Shown here in pieces: positions 31,436-41,435 of a DNA stretch of 64,000 bases. This stretch comes from Pyrrhosoma nymphula (lineage: Eukaryota; Arthropoda; Insecta; Odonata; Coenagrionidae), in NCBI GenBank assembly GCA_963573305.1, contig OY754330.1, positions 5,828,001-5,892,000 of the forward strand, written 5' to 3'. A program made the translations under genes and the position numbers. The notes beneath the pieces were generated by a model that worked only from the letters and a program-made list of their open reading frames with translations, was not told the origin of the DNA and did no database searches. How positions within the stretch are numbered: the first letter of the stretch is position 1; each line of letters begins with the position of its first letter.

Positions 31436-32611
31436 TCAACGCTTGATGCGATTTCTCCTCCTACCTTTGGTTCTAGCCCGGAGGATCTCTGTCTCCGAGA
31501 GACATTCGTCCTCTTCCATTGACTCCGGGTGGTTGAGTCGGGCTAAACCAGATGGTCCGGGAGATACTGAGTTGCCACGCTTCGTTTGCGTGGCCCCGGC
31601 GGTGGTTATAGTGGGGTTCTTCCTAGGAGAACCCGGAACGGTGGCTTGTGTTTTGTTTGCCGGATTTGTGGCCTTAGCCGGCATGGCCGATTTCTGTACA
31701 GAGACTTCAGTTTTTTGGCTCACATTATCTTCTGTCTGGGTCGAGATGGTGACCTTGGCAATAGGTTGGGAAGCGATACGGGCGAACGACTTGGAGAAAG
31801 TAGGAGCAACTTGTGCTCTGTACTTTTTCCGAGCCTCGAAGTACGGGATTTTTTCAACCGTCTTGATTTCCATTACTTTTCGCTCCTCGATCATCTTTGG
31901 GCAATCACGTGAGTACACCGGATGTGCACCCTCGCAATTGACGCAAAGTGGGTCACCCTTGCATTCCGCACCCTCATGCTTTTCCTGGCTGCAGCGGGGG
32001 CAGGTGGCCTTGCCCTCGCACCGTGTGGCCATGTGGCCAAATCGCTGGCACTGAAAACATCGCATGGGTGCCGGTATGAATGGCCTCACTGGTACCGATT
32101 CATAGCCGACAAACACCTTGTCGGGGAGCTGGTCACGCGCGAAGGTGAGTACAACAGATGTCGTGTTTACTCTTTCTCCGTTGCGCTTTGTTGTGAGTCG
32201 ACGAGCATCGGTGACCCCCTGAGAGGCCATCTCCTGCTTGATCTCGTCGATCTCAACATATAAAAGGTCGTAATGACTAATCACTCCCCGACAGGTATTC
32301 AAGGTGCGGTGCAACTCGACCTTGACGGGAATGTCATGTAGCTTTTCCATCTTTAATAATTTCTCACTTTGCGCTACTGTTGCCGTTTCGATGAGCAGTG
32401 TGCCATCGCGAAGTTTCTTGGCTGATTTTAATTCCCCAGAAACGGAACCAGACAATACTCTTCGTATAAGGAAGGGAGACACCTTTTTCAGGCTCTCACC
32501 TTCCTTTTGACACCTCATCACTAAATAGCGCTGACTAGCGCCGGGAACATTAACTCCCCCTCCCGTATCCGGGCGGGATCTTTTCGGAGGTGGAAGAATT
32601 GTTTCCGCCAT
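31436..32611 (-). CDS. LINE ORF1: RNA-binding zinc-knuckle protein
   Basis: 391 residues from the conserved ATG at 32611 (MAETILPPPKRSRPDTGGG). The central conserved region matches copy 4 (SPFLIRRVLSGS, KKLRDGTLLIETA, HRTLNTCRGVISHYDLLYV). Three zinc knuckles are CFQCQRFGHMATRC, CPRCSQEKHEGAEC and CVNCEGAHPVYSRDC. The tail is rich in Lys, Pro and Thr and ends in a basic KGRRRNRIKR. It is open throughout. It is expected to coat element RNA in the ribonucleoprotein used for retrotransposition. Confidence 0.92.
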   Translation of the reverse strand: MAETILPPPKRSRPDTGGGVNVPGASQRYLVMRCQKEGESLKKVSPFLIRRVLSGSVSGELKSAKKLRDGTLLIETATVAQSEKLLKMEKLHDIPVKVELHRTLNTCRGVISHYDLLYVEIDEIKQEMASQGVTDARRLTTKRNGERVNTTSVVLTFARDQLPDKVFVGYESVPVRPFIPAPMRCFQCQRFGHMATRCEGKATCPRCSQEKHEGAECKGDPLCVNCEGAHPVYSRDCPKMIEERKVMEIKTVEKIPYFEARKKYRAQVAPTFSKSFARIASQPIAKVTISTQTEDNVSQKTEVSVQKSAMPAKATNPANKTQATVPGSPRKNPTITTAGATQTKRGNSVSPGPSGLARLNHPESMEEDECLSETEILRARTKGRRRNRIKR

Positions 32612-33140
32612 ACCAAATGAATCTTCGTCCCCCGGGCTCCCCACCCACCATGGAGCCACACATTCGGGACGCCGCACCGCAAACCGGTGCGGTCGCCAGG
32701 GCTACCCGAAGGGATATAGCACCCTAGAGGTGGTTGCCTGTTTCGGGTTGGATCTTCGATGCACGAGCCCACCAAACCCGTACATCTCCGACCGCCCTAC
32801 GCAGACCCCCACCTCCCTGGCACTCGCCACCGTTGAACTGAACGCCACGGAAGCCGATTGACCGGGAGTGGCTAGCTCCCGGCCGCCCGTTTACACAGAA
32901 TCCGGGGCCAAAGAGGGGTATTGGCGCCAGGTCCATACCGGGCATCCGACACCCGGCTGGGAACCACGGACCTCACCCTCCAGGATCCCCTTCTCCTCCT
33001 TACGGGTCTCCGCACACGGCAAACATGCGGGTGGATCGCAGGCCAGGTGGCATGGCCGCACACAGACAGTTGACCCACAAGACTGTCCGGGCTCAACCCT
33101 TGCTGGCTCTGGGTTTGTTTTCGGGGTTTTCTCCCCGCCC
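32612..33140 (-). other. 5' UTR of LINE copy 5
   Basis: Conserved GC-rich leader, closely matching the leaders of copies 2 and 4. An out-of-frame ATG in GCTCCATGGTGGG again opens an upstream ORF overlapping ORF1. Confidence 0.6.
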
Positions 33141-33213
33141 TTTTAGTCGCCTCTTACGACAAGCAGGGATACTGCGGGAGTATTCTCGATCCCCCTACCC
33201 GCAGGGGGGGGGG
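33141..33213 (-). ncRNA. 5'-terminal structured motif of LINE RNA (copy 5)
   Basis: Same 66-bp core as copies 1 and 4, with a longer terminal G run on the plus strand. Both proposed pseudoknot stems and the downstream hairpin are intact. Confidence 0.6.
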
Positions 33214-33224
33214 TCATGTTGAAG
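33214..33224. repeat. TSD of LINE copy 5 (right)
   Basis: Partner of 27478-27488. It belongs to the host ORF1 frame. Confidence 0.9.
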
Positions 33225-33568
33225 GTGCGGATAGGTGTGTCCTTTCCGGAATTAAGATTTCCCAACTTCAAACAGTGATCGATGGTATTGACCAGCCTGC
33301 TGAGGAACCAGATTCTATTGTTATTCACGTAGGTTCTAATGACTTACGGCGTGCCAAATGTGCTGAGTATATTATGGGTGATATATATTGTTTAATTAGA
33401 AGTGTGAAGCAACGGTTTCCGACAACCAACGTCCTAGTGAACAGTGACATCAAATGGGCGTGTCACACTCTAAAAGCTGTGTATTGCGATGTAAACAAAA
33501 AACTAAATGATAGTTGTGTTGGGAAAGACAGTGTGTCCACGTCAACCGAAAAGGGTCAAAAACACTAG
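33214..33568 (+). pseudogene. LINE ORF1, SGNH-hydrolase-like, 3' piece
   Basis: Continuation of the ORF1 begun at 27390. The frame reads HVEGADRCVLSGIKISQLQT, then PDSIVIHVGSNDLRRAKCAE, the block with Gly-x-Asn-Asp typical of SGNH/GDSL hydrolases. CR1/L2-group LINEs often carry such an esterase-like ORF1. The protein is shorter than full SGNH domains and ends at 33568, without a clear C-terminal Asp-x-x-His block, so it is truncated or mutated. Confidence 0.7.
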
Positions 33569-33623
33569 CTGAAGTCGTAACGTCCGCTGTTCATGCATTG
33601 AACTGTCAGGGAAACTAATCATA

Positions 33624-34281
33624 GTGTCAGATGGTGATAAAAGTCCTTCACGTATCAAAATTAACCCATCAAGAAAAGCCTATTTTAATATTGAAGCTCC
33701 CCTAAACAAACGTAACCAATTGGGATTATTGAACAATGTCAAACTATGTGAAAGTAATCATGTTACCTTGAACTATTTCTTTACTAATATTCAGTCCATC
33801 AGAAAAAAAACACTACCCCTTGAAGTTATGTTAGTCGACCTTAATGTGGATGGTTTGCTCATCGCTGAACATTGGCTTCAGGAGAATGAAATCCATGCCC
33901 TCAATATTACCACTTATAATCTTATTTCCCACTTTTGTCGCAGTGAGGGGATAGATAGAGGTGTTTCTTTATATTACCGAGAGGAAATTAAAGCCTCCGT
34001 AGTCGATAGTCCCTGCTGTGTTCCAAAAGTCTTTGAATGTTGTATGGGGATTATAAAAGTTAATGGTCTTTCACATGGTGTTATGTGAGTCTACCGCTCT
34101 CCTGATGACAATGCTACTGAGTTTAATGACTTCATTCTAGTCTTTTATGAGGCACTTGTAGTAATCTCATCCAAAAACTGTTATTCTATTGTTATTTTTG
34201 GTGACTTTAATGTAGATCTACTAAGGACCCTGCTGCTGCAGTGGATCTTATTGACTTGATCACATCTTTTGGTATGAAAGT
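33624..34281 (+). pseudogene. LINE ORF2 endonuclease, N-terminal piece (SGNH-type LINE)
   Basis: The frame contains TLNYFFTNIQSIRKKTLPLE and DGLLIAEHWLQENEI, then a TGA at about 34086 in the VMXVYRSPDD segment, then SIVIFGDFNVDLL near 34190-34220. These are the N, E and GDFN blocks of AP-type LINE endonucleases. The frame is interrupted at 34281 by a solo LTR and continues at 35446. Confidence 0.7.
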
Positions 34282-35441
34282 TGTCGCAACGTCGGCGTCC
34301 GGGTGCGGTAGAGCAACCCACCCCGGAACGCGCGATCGTGTTCTCATTGGAACTCGGCGACAAGCGAAGGTGCCTGGGTCACGATGCGAGTGAAATCAAG
34401 AGACGGAAAATAGAGGTTTAAACATTGACTGGATTTATTCAGTACTGTACATGGAGTGGTAAATGGGGGTCCCCTATAAGGGGACCGAAAAGAAGGGCCT
34501 GAAGGGCGAGTCCCGGCTGGATGCCGGAGCTTAAGGCTCTCTAGGCGCTTCCCGGGATGTCCGGGTGGGCCTCTCGGGGGAGCCGAAGGGAATGCGGGTC
34601 ACCCGCGGGTCCCGGATGCGGCGCGGCAACGGCTCCTGCTGCTGGTACGGGGTCACCGGTGACTCCAGGGGCCGCAGACGGTACTCCGGCGTTGGCGGCG
34701 TCAGGGGGCTCAGGAGAGGCCACGGACTCCGTCCCAGCTCGTGGAGCCACTCCCAATACTGCGCCTCCGTGGGCGCGGGGCTCCGACGAGCGGCGGCTGG
34801 AGTCGTCCCTGCTGCGGGACACGGCGTGCGGGGGCGGCGCGGAGTCTCTTCCGTGCGTTGCCTGGAGGGCGGGTCCCGGATGGGACGTGGCTGCCACGGC
34901 ATCCGTGGGCGTCCTCTGGCCGGTGCGGCGGAGAAAAAACGTTCCGGGTCTCAGAGGTGCCGGCGTTGCGACCTTCTGCGGCGTCGGGCAGCGAGGGTGC
35001 AGGTTAAGGGAAGGCCCGAGGAGTTGGCTCGCTGCGGGGATGTCTTGCCTTTTGCCTCCCTCCGATCTTCTGAATTCCCTGGGCCAAGGGCCCGCCTTAT
35101 ATTCGGACCCTGGCGAGGACGGCGGCCAACCGGCGAGCTCCGCCGGGGTCACGTGGAGGAAGGGGTGAACGCCCGTCTCCTCCCACGCGCGTGGGAGAAA
35201 GGGGTAGAGGGGAGGAGAGTAGGAGAGGGTGTGACGTACGGGAAATTCCGTCACGTGGTCGCTCGGCCGGAGGAGAGGAGGTAGTTGCGGTGGCGCCTTA
35301 ACTAGGTTGTGGCTCGCATGGGCGCCCGGCCGGGGAAGGGGAAGCGAGAGCGATGGCGCGTAAACTACGACGCGGTCGCTCGCGTGGTTTCTTGGCGCGA
35401 CGGGTGGATTCGAATTATCTGCTGCCGCGTGGGGCACATCA
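34282..35441 (-). mobile_element. solo LTR, 1.16 kb
   Basis: Read on the minus strand it begins TGATGTGCCCC and ends GTTGCGACA, so it has the TG...CA ends of an LTR. AAGT flanks both sides (34278-34281 and 35442-35445). If AAAGT is taken as a 5-bp duplication, the boundary shifts by one base. A TATA-like GAATATAAGGCGG lies at about 35093-35105 and a poly(A) signal AATAAA at 34434-34439, both in minus sense. No internal region remains, so it arose by LTR-LTR recombination. Overlapping 200-312-codon ORFs in this GC-rich stretch are artefacts. Confidence 0.85.
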
Positions 35442-35445
35442 AAGT

Positions 35446-35990
35446 ACTTAATGATAAACCTACCAGAATTTCCTCTCATTGTTCAACTCTGCTTGACCTC
35501 TTTATCACCAGTATGCCTCAGAATGATGATTTACATGTAATACCTTGATGATTTACATGTAATAACTCTGGTTTGTCAGATCACCTTTCATTAAGTGTTA
35601 AGTGTAAAATCCCTCACCTGTTATTAAAGCATTAATCCATGCAAGCATCAATCCATGCAACCATCAAACCACTTTCACATATTCTAAACCTCTCATTGCG
35701 TGAAGGTGTTTTTCCTATTAATCTTAAGTTTTCCCTCGTCACTCCCATTCCTAAATATACCCTTAATAACTCGGAAAATTACCGACCCATTTCTGTAGTT
35801 TCTGTTTTCTCAAAAATCTTTGAGATTCTGGAAAACCGTGGAATTATTAATTGTCTCGAACAAAATCAGTTAATTCAACATTGTCAGCATGGTTTTAGGA
35901 GACACAGATCCACCACCACTGCCGTTTTTCAACTTTTTCATGAGCTAATCTCTTGTTTCAATGAGAAACGGAGCTCATTAGGTATATTTT
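35446..35990 (+). pseudogene. LINE ORF2, endonuclease end and start of RT (SGNH-type LINE)
   Basis: The host frame resumes as LNDKPTRISSHCSTLLDLFI. SGLSDHLSLSVK gives the SDH endonuclease block. The sequence then jumps, through an internal deletion near 35630, into RT: LSLREGVFPINLKFSLVTPI, then SENYRPISVVSVFSKIFE and GFRRHRSTTTAV. It ends at ATTTT, where a younger LINE entered. Confidence 0.75.
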
Positions 35991-37910
35991 TCTCCATAAC
36001 TTCAGATCCTAAAAATATTCTGGACCTTTGTAAATAAACGCCGTAATATCCCTCGAATTCCCGATGCTTTGTCACTTAATGGTTCCTGTGCCGTAGGAGC
36101 AGACAGACCGAATTTCTTCCTCGAATATTTCGCAGGAAGTCAAGCGCCGACGTCAAATTTCTCACTCACAGACGACTTTTCCCTCTCCTGTCAATAGTCA
36201 CTGCCTCTCAGAAATTTAGACAGATCCCAAGGAAGTTGCTAAATATCTATCAAAGATCCCCCTCCGCCGCTCACCTGGCCCTGATGCTCTCAGTCCCGTA
36301 TTCGTACGCAACTGTGCTCAGTCTCTCTCAGTTCCCATTGCCCTCCTTTTAAATCGCTGCTTCCACTTAGGCATATTTCCTTCTCAATGGAAAATAGCAA
36401 ATGTGATTCCTATACACAAATCTGGCCATAAAAATGACGTCTCTAATTATCGTCCCATCTCGATACTTCCCGTTCTTTCCTCGGTCTGTGAAAGGATCAT
36501 CCTGAACCGACTTTACTACTTCACTTCTCCCTTTCTCTCCCCTGATCAGCACGGCTTCCTTCCGGGTCGCTCTTGTTTAACAAACCTATCAATATTTCAG
36601 CAACATGCAGTACAATCGATGGCCGAAAAGTCTCAACTCGAAGCCATCTTTCTTGATTTTTCCAAAGCCTTTGATACCCTAAACCACAAACTTCTGCTAC
36701 ATAAACTCGCCTCCCGCTTTAATATCCATGGCACCTTCCTTAGTCTCTTGTCCAGTTTCCTCCGTGACAGATCCCAAAGAGTAATACTCGCTGGTATCTC
36801 ATCTTCCTGGTCTAACGTTACTTCCGGAGTGCCTCAAGGTAGCGTTCTTGGACCTTACCTCTTCAACCTATTCATCGATGATCTCGCCCCCCTTGTCCGT
36901 TCTTCCCAAGCCAATACCTTACTCTATGCTGATGACTGCAAACTATTTATACAGATAAATAATGTCGCAGATTCTAATATGCTACAAGATGCCTTAAAAA
37001 AGACCACAGAGTGGTGCAGTCTCTGGAGGCTTAAATTGAACTTAAAAAAGTGTACCACAATGACAATATCTACGAACAAAACTCCTATCCATTTTGATTA
37101 TGTAATTGACTCCTTGCCTCTTAATCGTGTGTCATCCATGAAAGATCTTGGAATTATTGTGGACCACAAACTTCTGTTCTCTGAACACATTCATGCGATC
37201 AAATCAAAACCCATGTCACTCTTAGGACTACTCTACCGGTTCACAGATATCACTAGTACTAAGGCACTCCAATCCTACTTCTCATCCATAGTTCTTCCGG
37301 TGATCACCTATTGCTCCCCTATTTGGTCAATGTCTGCTCCCACTAATCTTGCCACCCTTAACAGTGTTACAACCTTTTTTGCAAAAATTGTAAAATATAG
37401 AAACCCAAATCTCCGCGAGACACCTACTAGCGCAGTTTTATCCTCTTTATCCCTCCCTAGTCTCTCCCGTCTCCGACTTCAATCAGATATAAAATTCATT
37501 TACAATGCCCTTAACTCCCACTTCGACAGTCCTGATATTGTTTCCTTCCTCAACATCAGAGTGCCTTCCCGCCACACCCGTTCTACCTCCTTACTCCACA
37601 TGCCTGCACCCAGACTATCAGTAATTAAGCGCTCTCTATTCCATAGACTTTCTTTTTTAATAAATTCTCTCCCGGGTGATATTGATCCGTTTTCTTTGAC
37701 ACTTAAAAATTTTACTCACCTGGCATCAACATATTTAACGCATGAATGATTATATTCTGGATAAATGTTTGTTGTTTCGTTTTTGTTCTATTTAAAATTG
37801 TAACTATTAATTTATATATTAATTTTTATTTGTTATAAGTGCACTATAAATTGGCAGTCTTGCTGTATGTGTACCACTTTATTAAAATAAAATAAAATAA
37901 ATAAAATAAA
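35991..37910 (+). mobile_element. 5'-truncated LINE inserted in the SGNH-type LINE
   Basis: It lies between ATTTT (35986-35990) and ATTTT (37911-37915). Host RT codons LGIF and YDLSKAFD join when it is removed. It is of the same family as the LINE at 49999-53421: it begins inside ORF2, and both share a 3' terminal AAATTGGCAG and TGCTGTATGTG motif before an AAATA-type microsatellite tail (37880-37910). Confidence 0.85.
36403..37749 (+). CDS. LINE reverse transcriptase, C-terminal part (5'-truncated copy)
   Basis: This open frame of 448 codons starts inside ORF2, so it has no authentic start. It contains RT motifs NYRPISILPVLSSVCERIIL, QHGFLPGRSCLTNL, FLDFSKAFDTLNHKLL (motif A), SGVPQGSVLGPYLFNLFIDD (motif B) and LLYADDCKLF (motif C YADD), followed by the thumb and C-terminal region. 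Upstream (35991-36400) the same ORF2 continues with frame breaks. The endonuclease is missing. It is of Jockey/CR1 group by motif style. The upstream breaks and 5' truncation make it non-autonomous, although the RT core is open. Confidence 0.8.
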   Translation: MIPIHKSGHKNDVSNYRPISILPVLSSVCERIILNRLYYFTSPFLSPDQHGFLPGRSCLTNLSIFQQHAVQSMAEKSQLEAIFLDFSKAFDTLNHKLLLHKLASRFNIHGTFLSLLSSFLRDRSQRVILAGISSSWSNVTSGVPQGSVLGPYLFNLFIDDLAPLVRSSQANTLLYADDCKLFIQINNVADSNMLQDALKKTTEWCSLWRLKLNLKKCTTMTISTNKTPIHFDYVIDSLPLNRVSSMKDLGIIVDHKLLFSEHIHAIKSKPMSLLGLLYRFTDITSTKALQSYFSSIVLPVITYCSPIWSMSAPTNLATLNSVTTFFAKIVKYRNPNLRETPTSAVLSSLSLPSLSRLRLQSDIKFIYNALNSHFDSPDIVSFLNIRVPSRHTRSTSLLHMPAPRLSVIKRSLFHRLSFLINSLPGDIDPFSLTLKNFTHLASTYLTHE

Positions 37911-38780
37911 ATTTTATGATCTAAGCAAGGCATTTGATAGCATTGACCACAGTATTTTGTTTGCTAAACTGCAAAGTCTGGGAATTGATGGTATACCACT
38001 TAACTGGATTATATCCTATCCCACTGATAGAAAGCAATTGGTCAAATATACTCAAGACTCGGAAGTTGGTTGTGTTTCTGTTAAATCTATTCCTTCTGTA
38101 ATTAAATGTGGTGTTCTCCAGGGGTCAATTTTAGGGCCTCTTCTTTTTATTATCTTCTTGTATATTTATCTTTCTCAATGGGTGACTGTAAACCCCTTCT
38201 TTATGCAGATGACACTTCTTGCCTAATATCCGCTGGTAATCTAACGAATCTCATGGAAACAGCCTTATCTTCAATTAGGAACATGAATACTTGGTGCACT
38301 TCCAACAACTTGCACTAAAACAGTGCTAAAACTTCGGTTTCTGTTTTTCCACACTAAAAAGTCCCTGCCAATTTTAAGTCACCTCCTTCCTTTAAATGGT
38401 TCCAGCATAAAACGACAAGAAACAATAAACTTCTTGGGCTTCACAATAAGTGACGACCTCTCCTGGGATGGGCACATAGATAACGTAGCTAGGAAGATAT
38501 CTACTGGTCTTTTCATGGTTAGGAGGCTCTCACCTCAGTAGTATCTTTGGAATGCCTCAAGTTCTTGTACTTTGGCAAAATTCATTCCTTTCTCACTTGC
38601 GGCACTATCTTATGGGGCAACTCGTCCCACTGTAAGAGACTCCTCTCCTTGCAGAAAGAGGCAATCACAGCAATTGCTGGAATTTCTGTGAGAGAACATG
38701 GTAAACCCTATTTCAGATCATTGGAAATATTAACACTCCCTTGTATTTATATGTTGCAGTGTTCATCCTTTGTGAAATAA
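37911..38780 (+). pseudogene. RT remainder of the SGNH-type LINE
   Basis: After the younger LINE, the host RT resumes as YDLSKAFDSIDHSILFAKLQ (motif A). CGVLQGSILGPLLFII (motif B) and PLLYADDTSCLIS (motif C, one frame over near 38195) follow, then INFLGFTISDDLSWDGHID and LSLQKEAITAIAGISVREHG. At least three frameshifts or stops are present. Degenerate sequence of the same LINE probably extends to about 38990. Confidence 0.75.
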
Positions 38781-39178
38781 AATCCAGATGTATTCCCACA
38801 GAATAGTTCCCTCCACTCACTGGCTGCATGCATGAAAACAATAATGTAAACCTAAAAATGTTCAATTCAAGTCTCACTAAAATGGCCCACACTTTGCTTG
38901 TGCAAAAATGTATTATTAAAAACAGATTAAAAGAGGTTACTACAATTAGTAAGTTTAAGAGACTAGTCAAGACGAAGATTTTCCTTCCATAAACGCGTAT
39001 GTAAGTGGGATCCTAGACATAGTTCAGGAGCTAAGTGAGCTAAATGTCACACAATTCAGGACAATGAGATGGGCACATTGCTACTATGTGGTGGATTCTA
39101 AAGATGCTGTTATTAATGGCTTCTGTGCCACTCCATTAACTCCACTCCAAGTCCATTAACAGCTCTGATGTTATCACC
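38781..39178. other. decayed LINE 3' end and junction with Copia fragment
   Basis: No open frame. The first 200 bp still resemble a LINE C-terminal region in broken frames. The junction with the Copia gag region is not defined. Confidence 0.35.
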
Positions 39179-40763
39179 ATGCTGACCGAGATTAGTGACC
39201 GGCATCAGTTACGGGAGAGTTCATCCCAGGGGAGTGCTCTCATTGTGAAGCCATCCATCTCCAAGAAGACTTCAGAATCCTTCATCCCCATCTGTGATGA
39301 ATGTGGCAAGGAGGGACACATTCGGCCCCGATGTCCAAAGCTCAAGAGCAAGTTTAAGAAGAAACCTTTTCTCAAACATGAGCCTAGAGACCATGATAAG
39401 GACCTTTTATTATCTATTTCGAATGTCAAAACTGTAAGTAATCTTGATCCAAATGAATTTTATCTTAACAGCTGTGCCAGTAAACATGTTTCTCCTCGTA
39501 AAGACTGGATGCAAAAATTTGATTCCGAAATGTCTCCAGACTTTTATACAGCTAATAATGGAATTCTGACGGCTGCTGGGGTTGGTGACATGTGTAAATT
39601 TAGTGAATTCTAATAATTATAAAGTTGAATCTGGCACAATAGCCAATGTATTGTATGCCCCAAATGCTGCAGCTAGTTTGTTGTCTGTTAGTCAAATGGC
39701 AGCGAAAGGTCATGTTCTTGTTTTTTCAGAGAAGGGTTTTGATGTATATGATGCAGATAAAATATCTGCACAAGGATCAATCAAATTTACTGGATCTGAA
39801 TTTGGAGGTATTTATAAACTTGATAAACCTGTTTCTTGTAATTTTGTCAATTTCATTCCAGATGCTGCTATGTTTACTAATCCAAATGTCAGTAAGGCCA
39901 TTTGGCATGAACGTGTTGGGCATTTGTCAGAGAGAAGCCTTGAACTATTACGTAATGGTTTTGCTGAAGGAATTGTATTTCAAAAGAATGAAAAAGGTGA
40001 TTATTTATGTGTACCTTGTATTGAGGCGAAACAGACAAGGAAAAGTTTTCCTAAGAACAAGCTAGACGAGTCAAATCCAGGTTAGATTTAGTCCATAATG
40101 ACATTTGTGGCCCAATTTCACAAGAAACTTGGGGTGGTGCTAGGTATGTTCTAATGTTAACTGATTATTCTAGGAAAACCTTTGGATATTTTCTTAGCAC
40201 CAAAAGTGAAACTTATTCAAAATTTTTAGTTCAAACAGTTTGTTGAGAACCAGATTGGTATTAAAACTAAAAGAGTACGATTAGATAATGGTACAGAATT
40301 TTGTAACTCTCAGTTTTCTACTTTATTTAGAAATGCAGGTATAGTTCATGAGACTACTGTGGCCTACTGTCCTGAGCAAAATGGTGTTCAAGAACGAGGA
40401 AATTGTACAGTAATTGAAAAAGCTAGGGCTTTACTAGATGATTCTGGTCTACCTTAAGTGTATTGGGGTGAAGCTGTATCCACTGCAATTTATTTAAAAA
40501 ATCGCAGCCCAACTATTGCAATTAAAGGTGCTCTTCCAGAGCAGTTATGGACTGGTTCTACAGTAGATCTTAATCATCTTAGGGTTTTTGGCTGTAGGGC
40601 TTATGCTCATATTCCCAAACAGTTTAGAGATAAGTTTGTGCCAAGTCCAAACCCATGGTTATGGTACGATATTGTGAGCACAGTAAGGGCTACAGACTTT
40701 CTGATCCAAATAATAATGGAAAAATTGAAAAATATCGAAATGTAATTTTTTTAGAAGGTATTA
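39179..40763 (+). pseudogene. Copia gag-protease-integrase fragment
   Basis: A zinc knuckle CDECGKEGHIRPRC opens the gag end. LNSCASKHVS aligns with the Copia protease (usually D-S-G/C-A). The GAG-pre-integrase region has WHERVGHLSERSLELL and VPCIEAKQ. Integrase core pieces are HNDICGPISQETWGG, VRLDNGTEFCNSQFS and CPEQNGVQERGN, giving D, D and E positions. The C-terminal KNRSPTIAIKGALPEQLW and HLRVFGCRAY close the integrase. Frame breaks near 39600 and 40085 and several stops disable it. It ends at RNVIFLE, where a pogo element begins. RT and RNase H are absent. Confidence 0.85.
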
Positions 40764-41411
40764 GGGGAAGGACGGGCATAATGGCCAGCGCGGGCGTGTT
40801 GGCCAGGATGAGCTTTGAGTCTGTACAGTGCTGCTATTGCGTAGCGGATGCGTGAAGCTCGTTCTAGTAGGCCCCTCAGTTCTGTCAACAGACTGGAAGA
40901 AGAAGGAGCTACGTCAACTCGAATTATCATTGTTTTTCCGTCTTTCACAATCTTCGATCTAAGGTAAGCACTCACTTTATATAATTATTACACATGGAAG
41001 TGATGAGTTTTGTTTCTGAAACGTAACCATTTCAAAACAGTGATATTTTGGCTACAAATGTCAGTAGTTAGTGGTCGGTTATTACTGCGTGTTGAGAACT
41101 GACGGTAGATTTTCGTTTATGGCGTCCGGGCGGGCACAACGGCCAGTAGGTGGCTAATATGCCCGGCGCTGTGGCCATTGTACCCGCTTGCAATATTTAT
41201 CTCGGTTTTGATTTTTAAATTAACTTAAGTATAAGTTTTTTATCTCACTATGTGTGACATACAAATCACTGCAGCCCGTGGTGCTGTTTAGTATTGTAAA
41301 AGATTTCAATATTAGTATAAGATTCTTTTACGGATGTTTTATTTAACAAATGTAAATTTTACAGCTTTAAAGATTGTTTTGACTGATTTTGTCGTTTGTT
41401 TTTTAGGAGAG
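40764..41411 (+). promoter_or_regulatory. pogo 5' region with putative leader intron
   Basis: GC-rich left end, then a putative donor (GTAAGC about 40963) and acceptor (41401-41406) flanking about 440 bp of AT-rich sequence just before the transposase ATG. The splice model is inference from consensus sites. Confidence 0.4.
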
Positions 41412-41429
41412 ATGGTTTACAAGTACAAA
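41412..41429 (+). pseudogene. pogo transposase, first six codons
   Basis: ATG GTT TAC AAG TAC AAA encodes MVYKYK. The frame continues at 47234 as RKGDRQSWDPDQ. Pogo/Tigger transposases commonly begin with a similar M-x-R-x-Y-K-R-K segment, which supports the join. Confidence 0.7.
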
Positions 41430-41435
41430 TGCATT

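Larger units (their letters stand above)
27489..33213 (-). mobile_element. I-group LINE copy 5, full length with both ORFs open
   Basis: A 5.7-kb intact element with an 11-bp TSD. In RNA order: 5' motif (33141-33213), 5' UTR, ORF1 (391 codons), an 83-nt gap, ORF2 (1233 codons), 3' UTR, stem-loop (27515-27544) and a tail ending in CTACTACTACTA. It represents a different subfamily from copies 3 and 4. It sits inside the SGNH ORF1 of an older LINE. Confidence 0.92.

Noticed and set aside
34531..35479. Overlapping ORFs of 123-312 codons on both strands
   Set aside because: They lie in the GC-rich solo LTR, have no domain signature and mirror each other across strands; composition explains them.
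26490..40763. The two Copia pieces as one element split by insertions
   Set aside because: The C-terminal piece (26490-26685) lies upstream of the N-terminal piece (39179-40763) on the same strand, which simple insertion cannot produce.
41396..41435. LINE RT start at 41396
   Set aside because: That start is a TTG inside the pogo leader; the LINE is 5'-truncated and enters at about 41430.
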